Notes: generated from the letters alone by a model not told the origin. Counted from the stretch's first letter, positions 45,247-59,443 are shown. The stretch: 64,000 bases of DNA from Diadophis punctatus similis (GCA_023053685.1 JALIGW010000003.1:143416008-143480007); one strand, 5' to 3'. Translations and numbers: made by a program.

Positions 45247-45468
45247 GCAGTGGTACTTAGACTTATATACTGCTTCACAGTGCTTTACAGCCCTCTCTAA
45301 GTGGTTTTACAGAATGAGCATACTGCCTCCAACAATCTGGGTCCTCATTCTACCGACTTCGGAAGGATGGAAGGCTGAGTCAACCTTGAGCCGGTCAGGA
45401 TCGAACTGCTGGCAGTCGGCAGAATTAGTCTGAAATACTGCATTCTAACCACTGCAACATCATGGCTC
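45247..45468 (-). mobile_element. tRNA-derived SINE with L2-like tail
   Basis: Reverse copy: TACTTAGACTTATATACTGC tail, CAATCTGGGTCCTCATTC body, head ending about 45468. More diverged than the others. Confidence 0.8.
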
Positions 45469-45469
45469 T

Positions 45470-45950
45470 TTTATAACATGAGCATAACAAGAAGCAACCA
45501 TCATTTCAAGGTAAGAAGTTATGAATGATTTATTTAGGAATTCTGTAATTCTTTTATAATTTATAATTAAAAGTGTATAAAAATCAATGTCCAAAATCTT
45601 TTTTTTTCCAGAAAAGGGAAGAGGAAGCATATCTTTTGAGTAGCAGGCACTCACTAATGGAGTAAAAGGTCCTTTACTTTTATTCTGTTTGAATGCTCAG
45701 AAAGTTCAACCACTCACTTCATCCAAGAGGGGAAGGCTACAAAGCAAGGTGATGGAAAACTCCCTCAAACAGGGCATAGGTCCATTAAGCATCTTCTCCT
45801 TCCTCAACTGTTTACTAAATGAAGATGTTGCCAGCAGAGTGACAGCATTGTTTTCTATCAGGCAACATAGGCCTAGATAGAATCGTTGTCCCAACTGAGG
45901 TGTAATGTCAGAAGAAATTATAGAACCATAACATCTCTGCACTGTTTCCT
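45470..45950. other. Unassigned AT-rich stretch
   Basis: Nothing recognised before the AT array. Confidence 0.4.
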
Positions 45951-45951
45951 C

Positions 45952-47903
<1,952 letters not shown>

Positions 47904-47911
47904 CTCCAATG

Positions 47912-48045
47912 CAGGGCTGTCAAACTCACAGCCTGCAGGCCGGATGCGTCACATGCTGGCCATGCCCATGCCCGGTTTAGCGAAGGGGGGGGAGTCACGA
48001 TACGTCACGTGCCGCCGCCCTGACAACGTGAGTTTGACAGCCCTG
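47912..48045. mobile_element. Short hAT-like MITE (GTCAAACTC family)
   Basis: 134 bp with near-perfect inverted ends CAGGGCTGTCAAACTCAC and GAGTTTGACAGCCCTG, and a perfect 8-bp duplication CTCCAATG (47904-47911, 48046-48053). The best preserved copy of this family here. Confidence 0.9.
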
Positions 48046-48053
48046 CTCCAATG

Positions 48054-48796
48054 CATAGCACAGCCACTAGTAAAGAGGCACAACCCTAGCATTTGAAAGC
48101 AAGTCAGCAGCAATTGGCATTACCAGTCTCTAGAGAAACAGGTAGGATTTAGGATTTAGTCATGGTATGCTAGAAAGGGCTGGAGAATTCACACAAGTCC
48201 ATTGTTAAACTTTTGAGAATTATCTGAGCTCCTTCTTAAAAGTAATAGTGTGCCAATTAAATTTTCCCACAATATGGCTTCCACTCCTTTGCAATGACAT
48301 GATACTGGCTGCTTTAATATACCCAACCAATTGGACTTGTCACCTGGATTCTATGACATCCAGCATGGTGACCACAGAAGTTCTCTTGGCCAATGATACT
48401 TATGTTTCTAGTGCAACAACTGGGCAACAACTGGGATGTAAGGCTGTAACTTTCCACTGCTGTTCTGCACTTTGTTGTCCTGGTTCTCGTTCCACAGCCC
48501 GTGTTCTACAGGGCAATGTAAACTAGTCGATCCCACTTAGTCATGAAAGTTAGCTCAGGCAGCCACAACACTATTGCCAGCCTAATGAGTACCTTCACTC
48601 TCACTCTCCAGTAGCAAGCTCCTTGATTACCAATTGGCTAATATTGAACTACCTGAAGAAGGGATCTTTCCCTCTGTCCTCTCTACTCTATCAAGCTATC
48701 TGGAGATTAGATTGGGGTAACAGAAAACTCTATTTCAAGAGAGAACATGTTTAGAACACAATTTTAAGAAACGAGGGGTAGAGAAGATAAAGATTT
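48054..48796. other. Unassigned stretch
   Basis: Nothing recognised. Confidence 0.4.
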
Positions 48797-49071
48797 CAGT
48801 GGTGAAATCCAATTTTTTTACTACCGGTCCTGTGGGCATGGCTTGGTGGGCATGGTGTGGCTTGGTGGGCATGGCTTGGTGGCATGGCAGGGGAAGGATA
48901 CTGCAAAATCCCCATTCCCTCCTCATTCCAGGGGAAGGATATTGCAAAATCCCCATTCCCTCCCCACTCCTGGTTCCAGCCAGAGATGGCATTTGCCAGT
49001 TCTCCAAACTACTCAAAATTTCCGCTACTGGTTCTCCAGAACCTGTCAGAACCTGCTGGATTTCACCCCTG
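48797..49071. mobile_element. hAT-like MITE (GTGAAATCC family)
   Basis: 275 bp, termini CAGTGGTGAAATCC and CTGGATTTCACCCCTG, in opposite orientation to 42298. It has two tandem copies of a unit with GGGGAAGGATA.TGCAAAATCC. The expected 8-bp duplication is not found. Confidence 0.78.
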
Positions 49072-50030
49072 GCATAAGACCCAGTCCCAAATACCTTGGA
49101 AAGAGTAGACTCAGAAACAGACAAGTTGGCACCTCTCAAGACTCAATGGCTTAACAGAACTTGAGCAAGAAGCTTCTCCTGATGTGTCATTGATTTGTCC
49201 ACATTGCTAGCTTGGCATTGGTGATCTTCTTTGGACACGTAGTTAATATGCAGGTTCAGATAGGCAAAGACTAAATGACAGATTTCATGTTTGTAATCAG
49301 AGTGAAGTCACCAAAGCCAGTGGCAGAAAATTGGCTTCCCATCTCTCACCTTTGTAGGGAACATGCATTTATTGAGGGAGGCAGCATATTCCATAAGTGC
49401 ATTGCAAAGCAGACGATTATTTTAGAACGCCAGGGGAACAAATTATCCTTTGTCTTCTTGTTGTTATCTTTTGGAACATTTGTGAATATTGGGGTGAGAT
49501 TAAAAGGGAACCTGGGGAAAAGGAATAGTTAATGGCATCTCTCTACTTTCCAGTTTTCTTGTAACTGTGTTCTCCAAAATACCTTCATTTTTAACATGTA
49601 CTATATATATTTTAGTTTGGGGCACTTTTTTTTCAAAGCTATTAGGAAAATAATGTAACTTCTGACAATCAGCTATTTTCACAATAAACTGTTTGACCCC
49701 AAATTGTTTCATGTTCAGATATATCCCATTGTAACAAAGCAAAAGAAGAGTAGAAATTGGTTTCCAGCTCACAACAGATGTAGAAAATTAAGCTCAAGTA
49801 AATCAGAGAAAGAGGAGACAAGACATGTGATGAGACAGAAAAGTAGCCTCAGCTCAATACAATAGACATTAAAAACTGGGAGCAGGTGGGGGATGGAAGA
49901 CTGGCAATGCCTAAACACTCCAAAGGGAGGTACAAAAAAAAGTGAAGATGCTGATAAAAAACTGGGGACAGACCACTAAGTGGGAGATAGATAGACAAAC
50001 CTAAATCCTAGACTCAAAATTACAGAATGT
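49072..50030. other. Unassigned stretch
   Basis: Nothing recognised. Confidence 0.4.
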
Positions 50031-50157
50031 TGATAAAATTAGGGGACTGGAGGCTAAAAAATATGAAGAATGATTTCAGGAATTGGGTATGTCTAATTTA
50101 ATAAAATGGACTAGGGGTGACCTGATAGCAGTGTTCCAATATCTAAAGGGCTGCCAC

Positions 50158-50493
50158 CAGGGGTGAGTTCCTCCCAGTTCGGACCAGATTGCCCAAACCG
50201 GTAGCGACCCACTAGTGACGTCACTGCTGGTGCCGGTCCGTGTGCGCCGCCATCTTTTTTCAGGTTTTTTTTTTTTTTTTGCAAATTTTTCCCCTTCCAC
50301 TGCTTGAAAAAGGGCCCTCCTGCCCGCCTGTGGGTTAATATTGACCTTTATTTCTTCACCCAAAGCACAGCTGATGAGCTCCTCGGCTGTGTTTCAGGCT
50401 GATTCCTGCTTCTGAGCATGTGCAGAGGCCAAATTGCATGAGGCAAATGTTGCGATGAGAACCGGTGGCGAAGGTAAGTGGAACCCACCTGTG
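50158..50493. mobile_element. hAT-like MITE nested in CR1
   Basis: 336 bp, termini CAGGGGTGAGTTCCTCCC and GTGGAACCCACCTGTG, with a perfect 8-bp duplication GCTGCCAC (50150-50157, 50494-50501). Close relative of 51422-51759 (shared ACCGGTAGCGACCCACT, GTGCGCCGCCATCTTTTTT, GAACCGGTGGCGAAGGTAAG). Confidence 0.9.
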
Positions 50494-50580
50494 GCTGCCA
50501 CAAAGAAGAGAAGGTCAACCTATTTTGCAAGCACCTGAAGGCAGGACAAGAAGCAATTGGTGGAAACTAATCAAAGAGAG

Positions 50581-50883
50581 AAGGTTTCCTTGTCCAGTCA
50601 TGTTTGACTCTAAGACACAATGCTTATCTCCGTTTCTTGGCTGAGGGAGCCAGTGTTGTCCAAAAATATGTTCCATAGTCATGTGGCCAGGATAGCTATA
50701 TGTCAAAGGTGCATGGAATGCTGTTATCTTTCCACCAAAGTGGTACCTATTAATCTACTCACATTTGCATGCTTTCACACCGCTAGGTGGACAAGAGTTG
50801 GGGCCAGAATGGGAGCTCACCCTGTTGTGCAGAGCTCAGGTCTCGAAGCTCAGTATCTTTAAGTGCTGAGCTATCACACCCCC
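50581..50883 (-). mobile_element. Sauria SINE nested in CR1
   Basis: About 300 bp reverse copy with CTTGTCCAGTCATGTTTGAC, TAGTCATGTGGCCAGGATAG and CTACTCACATTTGCATGC, reaching into the tRNA-like head at 50830-50880. The target duplication AATCAAAGAGAG / AATCAAGGAGAG (50569-50580, 50884-50895) matches at 11 of 12 bases. Confidence 0.82.
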
Positions 50884-51421
50884 AATCAAGGAGAGAACCA
50901 ACCTAAAAATAAGGAGAAATTTTCTGACAGAACAATTAATCAGTGGAATGGCTTGCCTTCAGGAGTTGTGGAAGCTCCATCACTGGAGGTTTTTAAGAAG
51001 GCATTGGACAGCCATTTGTCTGAAATGATATAGGGTCTCCTGCTTGTTCAGGGTGTTGGACTAGAAGACCTCCAAGGTTCCTTCCAGCTCCATTCTGATT
51101 ATCACTACTGTACCTTTCCCATCAAGAAGAGGCAGAGGCTTGTGAGGTTAGTTTTTGCCTTACCTCTCAAATTAATTCCATGGCCTTATTATGTATGGAC
51201 ATGGCAGGAGATGTCCGGTGCTGAAATTTTAAATATACGAGGAAAGTCAGAGAGAAATAGGCTACATTCACTGAAGGAAAGTCCATTCATATGGACCTCC
51301 AAGATCCCCTCCAAGTCTGTTATTCTGTTAAAAGTTGGTTGGTATTCCAAGATGTGGAATAACAGAAACCTCTATCCTTAGACAACAAAGCTGACATGGT
51401 ATATTGCTTAATGACCTGCTT

Positions 51422-51759
51422 CAGGGGTGGGTTCCTCCTGGTTCGGACTGGATTGCCCGAACCGGTAGCGACCCACTGGTGATGTCACTGTCGGTGCCAG
51501 TCCGTGTGCGCCGCCATCTTTTTTGGGGGGATTTTGTGTGATTTTTTCCCTTCCGCGGCTTGAAAAAAGGCCCTCCCGCCTGCCCATGGGTGAATTCTGA
51601 CCTTTATTTCTTCACCCGAAGCACAGCTGATGAGCTCCTCAGCTGTGTTTCGGGCTCATTCCTGCTTCTGAGCAAGCGCTGAAGCCAAATCGCACAAGGG
51701 AACACGTGCAAAATGTTGCCATGCGAACCGGTGGCGAAGGTAAGTTGAACCCACCCCTG
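51422..51759. mobile_element. hAT-like MITE (GGTGGGTTCC family)
   Basis: 338 bp, termini CAGGGGTGGGTTCCTCC and TTGAACCCACCCCTG, with a perfect 8-bp duplication ACCTGCTT (51414-51421, 51760-51767). Near-twin of 50158-50493. Confidence 0.92.
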
Positions 51760-51767
51760 ACCTGCTT

Positions 51768-53262
51768 CCATAAAAGCTTCAAGTTCACACATTACTGACT
51801 TTACACATTACCTTTAACATGGCTTCTGTCCTTTACTGGGGAACTCTCTTCAGACTGGGTCAAACATGGCTACCTTGTTTTTTTTTAAGATTATATGGGG
51901 AAACATTTTTGAGAAAAAAAGCTTTTTCTTTTTTCCCAAACTTTTCTCCAGCTTATATATCACGTGTTTGCTCTTGGGAATTAATATTCTGGACATCAGC
52001 AATAGCTGAATGCTACATGGAAGTTCAACTATTCCTCAATCTTGAAAGACTCAGTTCAGGAAAAAAGATATGGTGATACATATACATATAAAGAAAAGTC
52101 ATTTATAAGGAACAGTTGAGAGAATGGATTGAAAGAAAGAAAATAATAATCAAACAAAAGGCTGCTTGGAAGGAAGAAATCCTTGTGTCCTTTACAATAG
52201 TGAACAAGAATTCAATCAGAGCTAGCAGTATTAAAACTTCAGAACATGACATGTATGTACAAAGCACCTGGTTTTATAATTCATGTCACTTCACAATGAT
52301 CCACGACAGCTTCCTTGAAAGCTATTTTGTACAACTTGGCCTCAGAAATGTTTCTGTGTTATGCCTCTGTCTTTCTCTGTGTGTTTTCTAACCTTATTCA
52401 GACAGACATTACTAGGTTGGGAATACTCAATATGTGAACACTCCAAATATGTCCCACCTGCCACTGGCATTGCTTAATTGACATTGCTCAAGAAATCCAG
52501 GCATTTTTCCACTGATCTTTCTTTAGAAGACATCATTTAAGCAAAGTTGGCATGGAGTATTGTTGATGTGGAATGATTGCATATGGAGCACTCAGATCTT
52601 ACTAGCAATTGAAAAGGTCTTTATTTTAACAGTCTTAACTGTTCCTGAATCCATAGAATGCAGATTCTATCCCAATCTTATTTCACTACAAGTTTAAATA
52701 ATTTTTTATTTGGTAGTCATCTAGTGTAGCATCTTACTAGGGTAAGTTAACATTATTAATTTCCCATGTGAAGATAAATACTAATGTAGAAACTATTTTT
52801 TTAAAAAAATAAGTGTGAAGAATCAACATCTCCAGATCTTGCATTATCATCCTTCATGAATTCTTTGGATGAAAGTGATAAAAGGTTTTATGCATAATGA
52901 GACTTCCCTACTCTTTGCCTACCCGCTTCTGCTCATACTTTATGTATTGGAGCTTCTCTGCTCCTTCAGATAGAAAAGATAGAGTAGATAGAAAACTGCA
53001 AGCTTTCTTGACTTTTGTAGAATCCAGCAAAGGAAAGAATGAATGTAATTGTCTTCAAAGGTTGAATACAACATTTAGGTGTTATCACGTAGTCACAGTT
53101 GTCTGTGCATTATTATGAATGGGGATGTTGTCACTTGCCAAGAAAATAATCAAAATATTCAGCAACCACCCTATCCTGGCAAACAAATCAAGACTTGACA
53201 TATATGTGTAACCTTTATATGGCTTAGAGTGCTCAGGCACTCTAATAACATAGTCTGCATGT
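51768..53262. other. Unassigned AT-rich stretch
   Basis: Nothing recognised in about 1.5 kb. Confidence 0.45.
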
Positions 53263-53263
53263 A

Positions 53264-53960
53264 TAGAATAGAATAGAATAGAATAGAATAGAATAGAATA
53301 GAATAGAATAGAATAGAATAGAATAGAATAGAATAGAATAGAATAGAATTCTTTATTGGCCAAGTGTGATTGGACACACAAGTAATTTGTCTTTGGTGCA
53401 TATGCTCTCAGTGTGCATAACAGAAAAGATACATTTGTCAAGAATCATGAGGTACAACACTTAATGATTGTCATAGGGTACAAATAAGCAATCAGGAAAC
53501 AATCAATATTGATATAAATCGTAAGGATACAAGCAACAAGTTATAAGTGGGAGGAGATGGGTGATAGGAACAATGAGAAGACTAATAGTAATAGTAATGC
53601 AGCCTTAGTGAATAGTTTGACAGTGGTGAGGGAATTATTTGGTTAGCAGAGTGATAGCGTTTGGGAAAAAACTGTTCTTGTGTCTAGTTGTCTTGGTGTG
53701 CAGTGCTCTATAATGTCGTTTTGAGGGTAGGAGATGAAACAATTTATGTCCAGGATGTGAGGGGTCAGTAAATATTTTCACTGCCCTCTTTTTGACTCGT
53801 GCAGTATACAGGTCCTCAATGGAAGGCAGGCTGGCAGGAATTGTTTTTTCTGCAGTTCTGATTATCCTCTGAAGTCTGTGTCTGTCTTGTTGGGTTGCAG
53901 AACCGAACCAGACAGTTTGGTCCCTATATATTGAGATGTTTTATGCTGGATAGCCTTCAG
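53264..53960 (-). mobile_element. CR1-group (snake L3-type) LINE 3' end with ATAGA array
   Basis: Begins with about 85 bp of ATAGA repeats (minus-strand TTCTA tail), then TTCTTTATTGGCCAAGTGTG and about 600 bp shared in reverse with 38011-38455. The left boundary (53960) is approximate. No coding frame survives. Confidence 0.68.
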
Positions 53961-54762
53961 GATGTCTACTGACTGGTGAAAGCTTCACTTGTCCTTTTTG
54001 ACTTTTTGACAAACATTATGTTATTTGATATATTCAGCTATATCCCTGTCATATTTCTCATAATGCTAAATGATCTTATCCTCTGTTATCCAAATATCCA
54101 TTTGAATGGTCATGTGTTAAACATCAATTTCAGTTACATATCTTGCTGCTTGTATCTATTTGTCTCTATGGTTGAATCATGAGAGACAACCTCATCCTAT
54201 GTGCTTATACTCATTACACAACAGTGTGTTTCTTTTGGTGGATTTGGAGTTTTATGCTCTGTTGTAGGATGGGGGATTGCTTTCCATCTTCCCACATCTT
54301 TCTAGAGTTTCTTCATTACAGAGTGTCTACTTCTGTGCAACCTGACTGCAGTATGGTCTGAGTGATTGGATTCATCCTCTACTTCATCTCACTGATTTCT
54401 GAACTCAATTCCTCTGCTCCAGATTTATCACCTGCCATGGTTTCCTTGATTCCCCCAAAAAAGGGTTTTGGGAAATCTTGTGTTAGCAAGATCAGAACCT
54501 TTGATTCTTCTTTGCTGGTACCAAATTCTCCCATGTGTTTTCTGTTAAATCTTCATCTAATAGAGTGGCAAGAGGATGATTCTACACATGGAGAACCCTC
54601 ATTCCCCTCTTCAGGGTTTCAGATGAAAACAGATTTAACCAGGAAACTGTGAACATCTTAGACCAAGCCAAATGAAAAATGCTAAGGAATTCCTGGAAGC
54701 TTAGCATTCACATATATCAATCATCAATAGACACAAAGAGATAAACCATATATACACACCAT
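53961..54762. other. Unassigned stretch
   Basis: Nothing recognised. Confidence 0.4.
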
Positions 54763-55026
54763 TCAAAAAGATCCTGGAGCACCGGGGGAACTGCCAGAGG
54801 ACTGGAAAAGAGCTGATGTCGTTCCCATCTTCAAAAAGGGGAAAAAATAGATCCAGGAAACTACAGACCTATCAGCCTGACCTCAATACCAGGGAAGATT
54901 CTGGAAAAGATAATCAAGCAATGAATCAGCGAACACCTAGAAGCAAACAAAGTAATAACCAAAAGCCAACATGGGTTTGTCAAAAACAGATCATGCCAGA
55001 CTAATCTTATTGCATTCATTGACAAA

Positions 55027-55686
55027 GTGACAAAATTAGTGGACCAGAGGGATGCTGTCGATATAATTTACTTGGACTTCAGTAAGGCATTTGATAAAGT
55101 AGACCATAAACTACTACTAGATAAAGTAGAAAAATGTGGGTTAGACACAAACACCACCAGATGGATTCGAAACTGGCTGACCAACTGCACTCAACGTGTA
55201 GTGCTCAATGGAACTGCATCTACATGGAGGGAAGTATGCACTGGAGTACCCCAAGGCTCTGTTTTAGGCCAAGTACTCTTCAACATCTTCATCAATAACT
55301 TGGACAAGGGGATAGATGGGGAACTCATCAAATTTGCAAATGACACCAAACTGGCAGGAATAGCCAACACTCCAGAAGATAGGCTCAAGATACAGAAGGA
55401 TCTTGACAGACTTGAACATTGGGCGCTATCTAACAAAATGAAATTCAATGGTGAAAAAAGTAAGGTTCTACATTTAGGCAAGAAAAACAAAATGCACAGG
55501 TACAGTATATGTGGTACCTTGCTCAACAGTAGTAACTGTGAGAGGGAGCTTGGAGTCCTAGTGGACAACCATTTAAATATGAGCCAGCAGTGTGCAGCAG
55601 CTGCCAAAAAAGCCAACACAGTTCTAGGCTACATTAACAGAGGGATAGAATCAAGATCACGTGAAGTGTTAATACCACTTTATGAT
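55027..55686 (+). pseudogene. CR1 reverse transcriptase remnant
   Basis: Open for 220 codons before the insert. LDFSKAFDKVDH (catalytic Asp present), GVPQGSVLG and the C-terminal DNHLNMSQQC are visible. The catalytic FADD box reads FAND, so one essential Asp is lost and the enzyme would be inactive even without the breaks. Confidence 0.85.
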
Positions 55687-56109
55687 GATGTTCATCCATC
55701 GTGTTCGAAGAGGACTTTGACATCTGGGGGGGGGATGTCAAGACTTGCGCATGAATTGGATTAAAGTGAGGGAGAGGTGTGCATAGTCAGCCTCACTCTC
55801 TCTTCCCAGATTCCATCTTGCTCCAAATAGCAGGACAAGAGTCGAGACAGTTGGAGATGGGCTGGGCGCAGTAGTTGACCAGGGCAACTTTCGTGTCTTG
55901 CCATGCTCTTAGCATACCACATCACTTGCAGACATGGCCTTCATGACCGTTGTCCTATTCTAGTAGATTTCATGCACTCAGTCCACCGGAATCTGTCTTC
56001 TCATGCTTGGGATAGACAAGTCCCTATCTCACTGAAGGTCAATGACCCAACGGCTACTCTCAACCTGGTTTGGCCAGCCTGTTGAAGCTGTTGCCTGGGG
56101 TGTGGCCAC

Positions 56110-56801
56110 TGTTGTGCCTTGGCCGCATCCAGCGCCGAGGATGGAGGATCCGGAGGACGTGGAGCCGCTCATGGTGCAGCAGTATCAGCCCATGTGCCTG
56201 GCACCGGAGATGGCTAGTGATGAGGACTCGGTGCCAGAGCAGGACGATCCCCCAGGACCTTCTGCACCTGCGCAGCAGAGTGAATCAGCAGGAGATGAAG
56301 AACCCCTGCTGGATGCCAGAGCTTGCAGAGCAGCCAGAAGACAGGACTGGCTGAGTAAGCATAGGTCGACTCGGAGGTAGCACTGAGGGCTAATTGGGCC
56401 ACGCCCTTCAGTGCCTATATTAGGCCGGCGCAATCAGCACTCAATGCTGAGAACAACGCGTCAATGATTACAGCACATCCATAGTCTTGCCTCTGTATTT
56501 GTTCGGAAATCTGGTATTCAGAGACAGCAGCTTCTGAAAGGCTTATTCCGGGAAGCCAGCCAACTTGTCAGATAAGAGGAGAATTACTGAGTATTGTTTT
56601 GAACATTTGACCGTGTGATATTTAACCCTCAAAGAACCAAGAGAACATTATTCCCCGAGACTTTACTATTGTGTTGTTTATGGACTTTTAAAACCCCTGA
56701 GCTTTTGCTAAGAAACCTTATTAGTAAAAGGACCCTTTTTGTTTCAATCACAAATGGTTGTGTGTGTGTGTTTCTGGGGGTTGCGGTGCTGGGTCACAAC
56801 A
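56110..56801 (+). mobile_element. Solo LTR (copy 3)
   Basis: 692 bp, beginning TGTTGTGCC and ending GGTCACAACA, which gives a 7-bp inverted end pair, with a perfect 5-bp duplication GCCAC (56105-56109, 56802-56806). It contains the ORF 56141-56380, then GGCCACGCCC, TATATTAGG and GAGAACAAC as in the related LTRs. Confidence 0.92.
56141..56380 (+). CDS. LTR-embedded open frame with ATG (79 aa)
   Basis: The only family copy with an ATG (56141) in this frame; the frame is also open upstream through the LTR edge. Acidic N-terminal half (MEDPEDVEPL, CLAPEMASDED), Pro/Gln/Ser spacer, then DEEPLLDARACRAARRQDW and a basic end before TAG at 56378-56380. It shares register and both conserved blocks with 31958-32224. 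No catalytic motif, signal or membrane segment. Unknown function. Confidence 0.45.
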   Translation: MEDPEDVEPLMVQQYQPMCLAPEMASDEDSVPEQDDPPGPSAPAQQSESAGDEEPLLDARACRAARRQDWLSKHRSTRR

Positions 56802-57489
56802 GCCACTGCACATGCTACAGCTGCTAGGAGCCACAGGTGAGAGCTGAGTGACAGGTGGGGACCAAAGGTGAATGAGCTGCCCTAAAAGCTGCCCTAAAAT
56901 GAGCTGCTGTAAAAGGACATGACATGCCCCTACACCAGAGGTGCTACCCCTCCCTGAGCACCCCATACATCCCACAACTTTATAATGCCTTGGTAAGGCC
57001 ACACTTGGAATACTGCATTCAGTTTTGGTCACCACCATGCAAAAAGGATGTTGAGACTATAGAAAGAGTGCAGAGAAGAGCAACAAAGATGATTAGGAGA
57101 CTGGAGCCTAAAACATATGAAGAACGGTTGCAGGAACTGGGTATGTCTAATTTAATGAAAAGAAGGACTAGGGGAGACATGATAGCAGTGTTCCAATATC
57201 TCATGGGTTGCCACAAAGAAGAGGGAGTCAGACTATTCTCCAAAGCACCTGAGGATAGAACAAGAAGCAATGGGTGGAAACTAATCAAGGAGAGAAGCAA
57301 CTTAGAACTAAGGAGAAATTTCCTGACAGTCAGAACAATTAATCAGTGGAACAGCTTGTCTCCAGAAGTTGTGAATGCTCCAACACTGGAAGTTTTTATG
57401 AAGATGTTGGATAACCATTTGTCTGAAGTGATGTAGGGTTTCCCGCCTAAGCAGGGGGTTGGACTAGAAGATCTCCAAGGTCCCTTCCA

Positions 57490-57574
57490 ACTCTGTTATT
57501 CTATTCTATTCTATTCTATTCTATTCTATTCTATTCTATTCTATTCTATTCTATTCTATTCTATTCTATTCTAT
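57490..57574. repeat. TTCTA pentanucleotide array
   Basis: About 85 bp continuing directly from the CR1 3' end, showing the array grew from the LINE tail. Confidence 0.95.
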
Positions 57575-57575
57575 A

Positions 57576-58485
57576 GACAATAAAAAGCTAAGAAGAGAAC
57601 AAAAAGATCAGAGTGCATCCTTTCCAGCAGCCAACACATAGATAAGCAGGGATTACCACCAGGCAAACTATCTAGAAGAAACAATACCCTAATGATGGAA
57701 CCATCAAAAGGAAAACCACATCCCCACTAACACCGGCAGGACAAACTAGGGTATATACACAGGGAGCAAAGACGTCACTCATTCATACTGATATTATCTA
57801 GTTGGGTAATAAAATACCTGCAAGCAAACAGCCAAGCTCAGAGATCTCTGAGAACTCCACAGTTGTGTTTAACATTGTAAAATAAAAACCAACCAAAAAC
57901 TGCTCCCTAACTTTACCTGTTGGGTCTTCCTATTTGCTGAATTCAGCAAATCATAGCAGTTAGGTTAAATCTTTTCTTTCCCATCCCATTTCCTGATGCT
58001 TGTGGGAATGTTCCTTAGAGTGTGTGTAGGCAATAGCATGTCTTTAAAAAAAAAGTGGGGGGGACAAATTATTAAATCAGTCTTGGGATTTGTCTTCTGG
58101 TTATGTGAAAAGACTGGAGCGATTTGCCAAACATAAGGCTGGGATTACAGAGTGCTCAGTCGACAGCAAGTATTGTAATGATAATGAACCTATCTCTGCA
58201 GAACTGACACAGACACATAAGTGGCTTTGTGAATCTGATGTTAACAACAGACACCCCAAACAAAATTGATATAGGCCTCCTATGCAGTTGAGGAATTAAT
58301 ATTTGTGGGACTTGAAAGAGAGAATGTTTGAAGCTCAAGTGGTACATATTACTGAGAAAAGTTTTTCTAACAGACCAACAAAGCACAATTCCTTTGAGAA
58401 AGAGATATGCAACAATAGAAATGGCAGCAGGGATTACTGCACAATATAGAGTGAATGGATGTTATTAGTATATAGTATCCATTAA
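57576..58485. other. Unassigned AT-rich stretch
   Basis: Nothing recognised. Confidence 0.4.
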
Positions 58486-58532
58486 AAAACTTTTACTTTT
58501 GCTTCATTGACTATGCTAAAGCCGTTGATTGT

Positions 58533-58961
58533 GTGGATCATAACAAATTGTGGCAAGTTCTTAAAGAGATGGGAGTACCAGACCATCTTATTTGCCTCTT
58601 GAGATACCTTTATGCGGGTCAAGAAGCAACAGTGAGAACTGGACATGGAACCACTGATTGGTTCAAAATTGGGAAAGGAGTCCGGCAAGGCTGTATACTG
58701 TCGCCCTGCCTATTTAACTTATATGCAGAGCACATCATGAGAATGGCAGGGCTAGATGAATCAAAAGCTGGAATTAGGATTGCCGGGAGAAATATCAACA
58801 ACCTCAGATATGCAGATGATACCACTCTAATGGCAGAAAGTGAAGAGGAACTAAAGAGCCTCTTGATGCGGGTGAAGAAGGAGAGTGCAAAAGTTGGCTT
58901 AAAACTCAACATTAAGAAAACTAAGATCATGGCATCCGGCCTCTCAGTTCCTGGCAAATAG
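58533..58961 (+). pseudogene. BovB reverse transcriptase, first part
   Basis: QGCILSPCLFN (residues about 52-62) and the catalytic YADD box (93-96) are intact. The frame stops at TAG 58959-58961 where BovB proteins continue, so a frameshift or stop separates it from the next part. Confidence 0.85.
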
Positions 58962-58972
58962 ATGGGGAAGAA

Positions 58973-59443
58973 ATGGAGGTAGTGACAGATTTTATTTTCC
59001 TGGGCTCCAAGATCACCGCAGATGAGGACTGCAGTCAAGAAATTAAAAGACGCTTGCTCCTCGGGAGGAAAGCTATGGCAAATCTAGACAGCATACTAAA
59101 AAGCAGAGATATCACCATGCCAACAAAAGTGTGTATAGTCAAGGCTATGGTTTTCCCAGTTGCAATGTATGGCTGTGAAAGTTGGACCATAAGAAAGGTT
59201 GAGCACCAAAAAATTGAGGCCTTTGAACTATGGTGCTGGAGAAGACTCCTGCGAGTCCCTTGGACTGCAAGGGGATCAAACCGGTCAGTCCTAGGGGAGA
59301 TCAACCCTGACTGCTTTTTAGAAGGCCAGATCCTGAAGATGAAACTCAAATACTTTGGTCACCTAATGAGAAGGAAGGACTCACTGGAGAAGAGCCTAAA
59401 GATTGAAGGCAAAAGAAGAAGAGGACACCAGAGAATGAGGTAG
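58973..59443 (+). pseudogene. BovB reverse transcriptase, C-terminal part
   Basis: TDFIFLGSKITAD, GRKAMANLDSILKSRDI, YGCESWT and the ELWCWRRLLRVPWTAR segment are typical of BovB after the RT domain. It ends at TAG 59441-59443. Confidence 0.88.

Larger units (their letters stand above)
50035..51125 (+). mobile_element. CR1 LINE 3' end with two nested insertions
   Basis: Three CR1 pieces (50035-50157, 50494-50580, 50884-51125) read continuously as the ORF2 C-terminus and 3' end (GTTGGACTAGAAGACCTCC). They are split by a hAT MITE and a Sauria SINE. The frame is broken by stops even apart from the insertions, so the copy is old. Confidence 0.88.
55688..56976. mobile_element. Insert of unknown class within CR1
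   Basis: 1289 bp flanked by ACTTTATGATG (55677-55687) and ACTTTATAATG (56977-56987), a 10/11 match to each other and to uninterrupted CR1, so it is a real insertion with target duplication. It contains a solo LTR (56110-56801). Left part 55688-56105 and right part 56807-56976 have no inverted ends, A-tail or recognisable coding frame. It could be a retroposed fragment or an unknown retroelement. Confidence 0.65.
54763..57575 (+). mobile_element. CR1 LINE, longest copy, interrupted by a 1.29-kb insert
   Basis: CR1 ORF2 from the RT fingers (EDWKRADVVPIFKKG-like codons at about 54795) to the 3' end at 57500 and a TTCTA tail. The coding region is interrupted by an early in-frame TAG near 54848 and by the insert at 55688-56976. 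It is 5'-truncated and dead. Confidence 0.9.
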
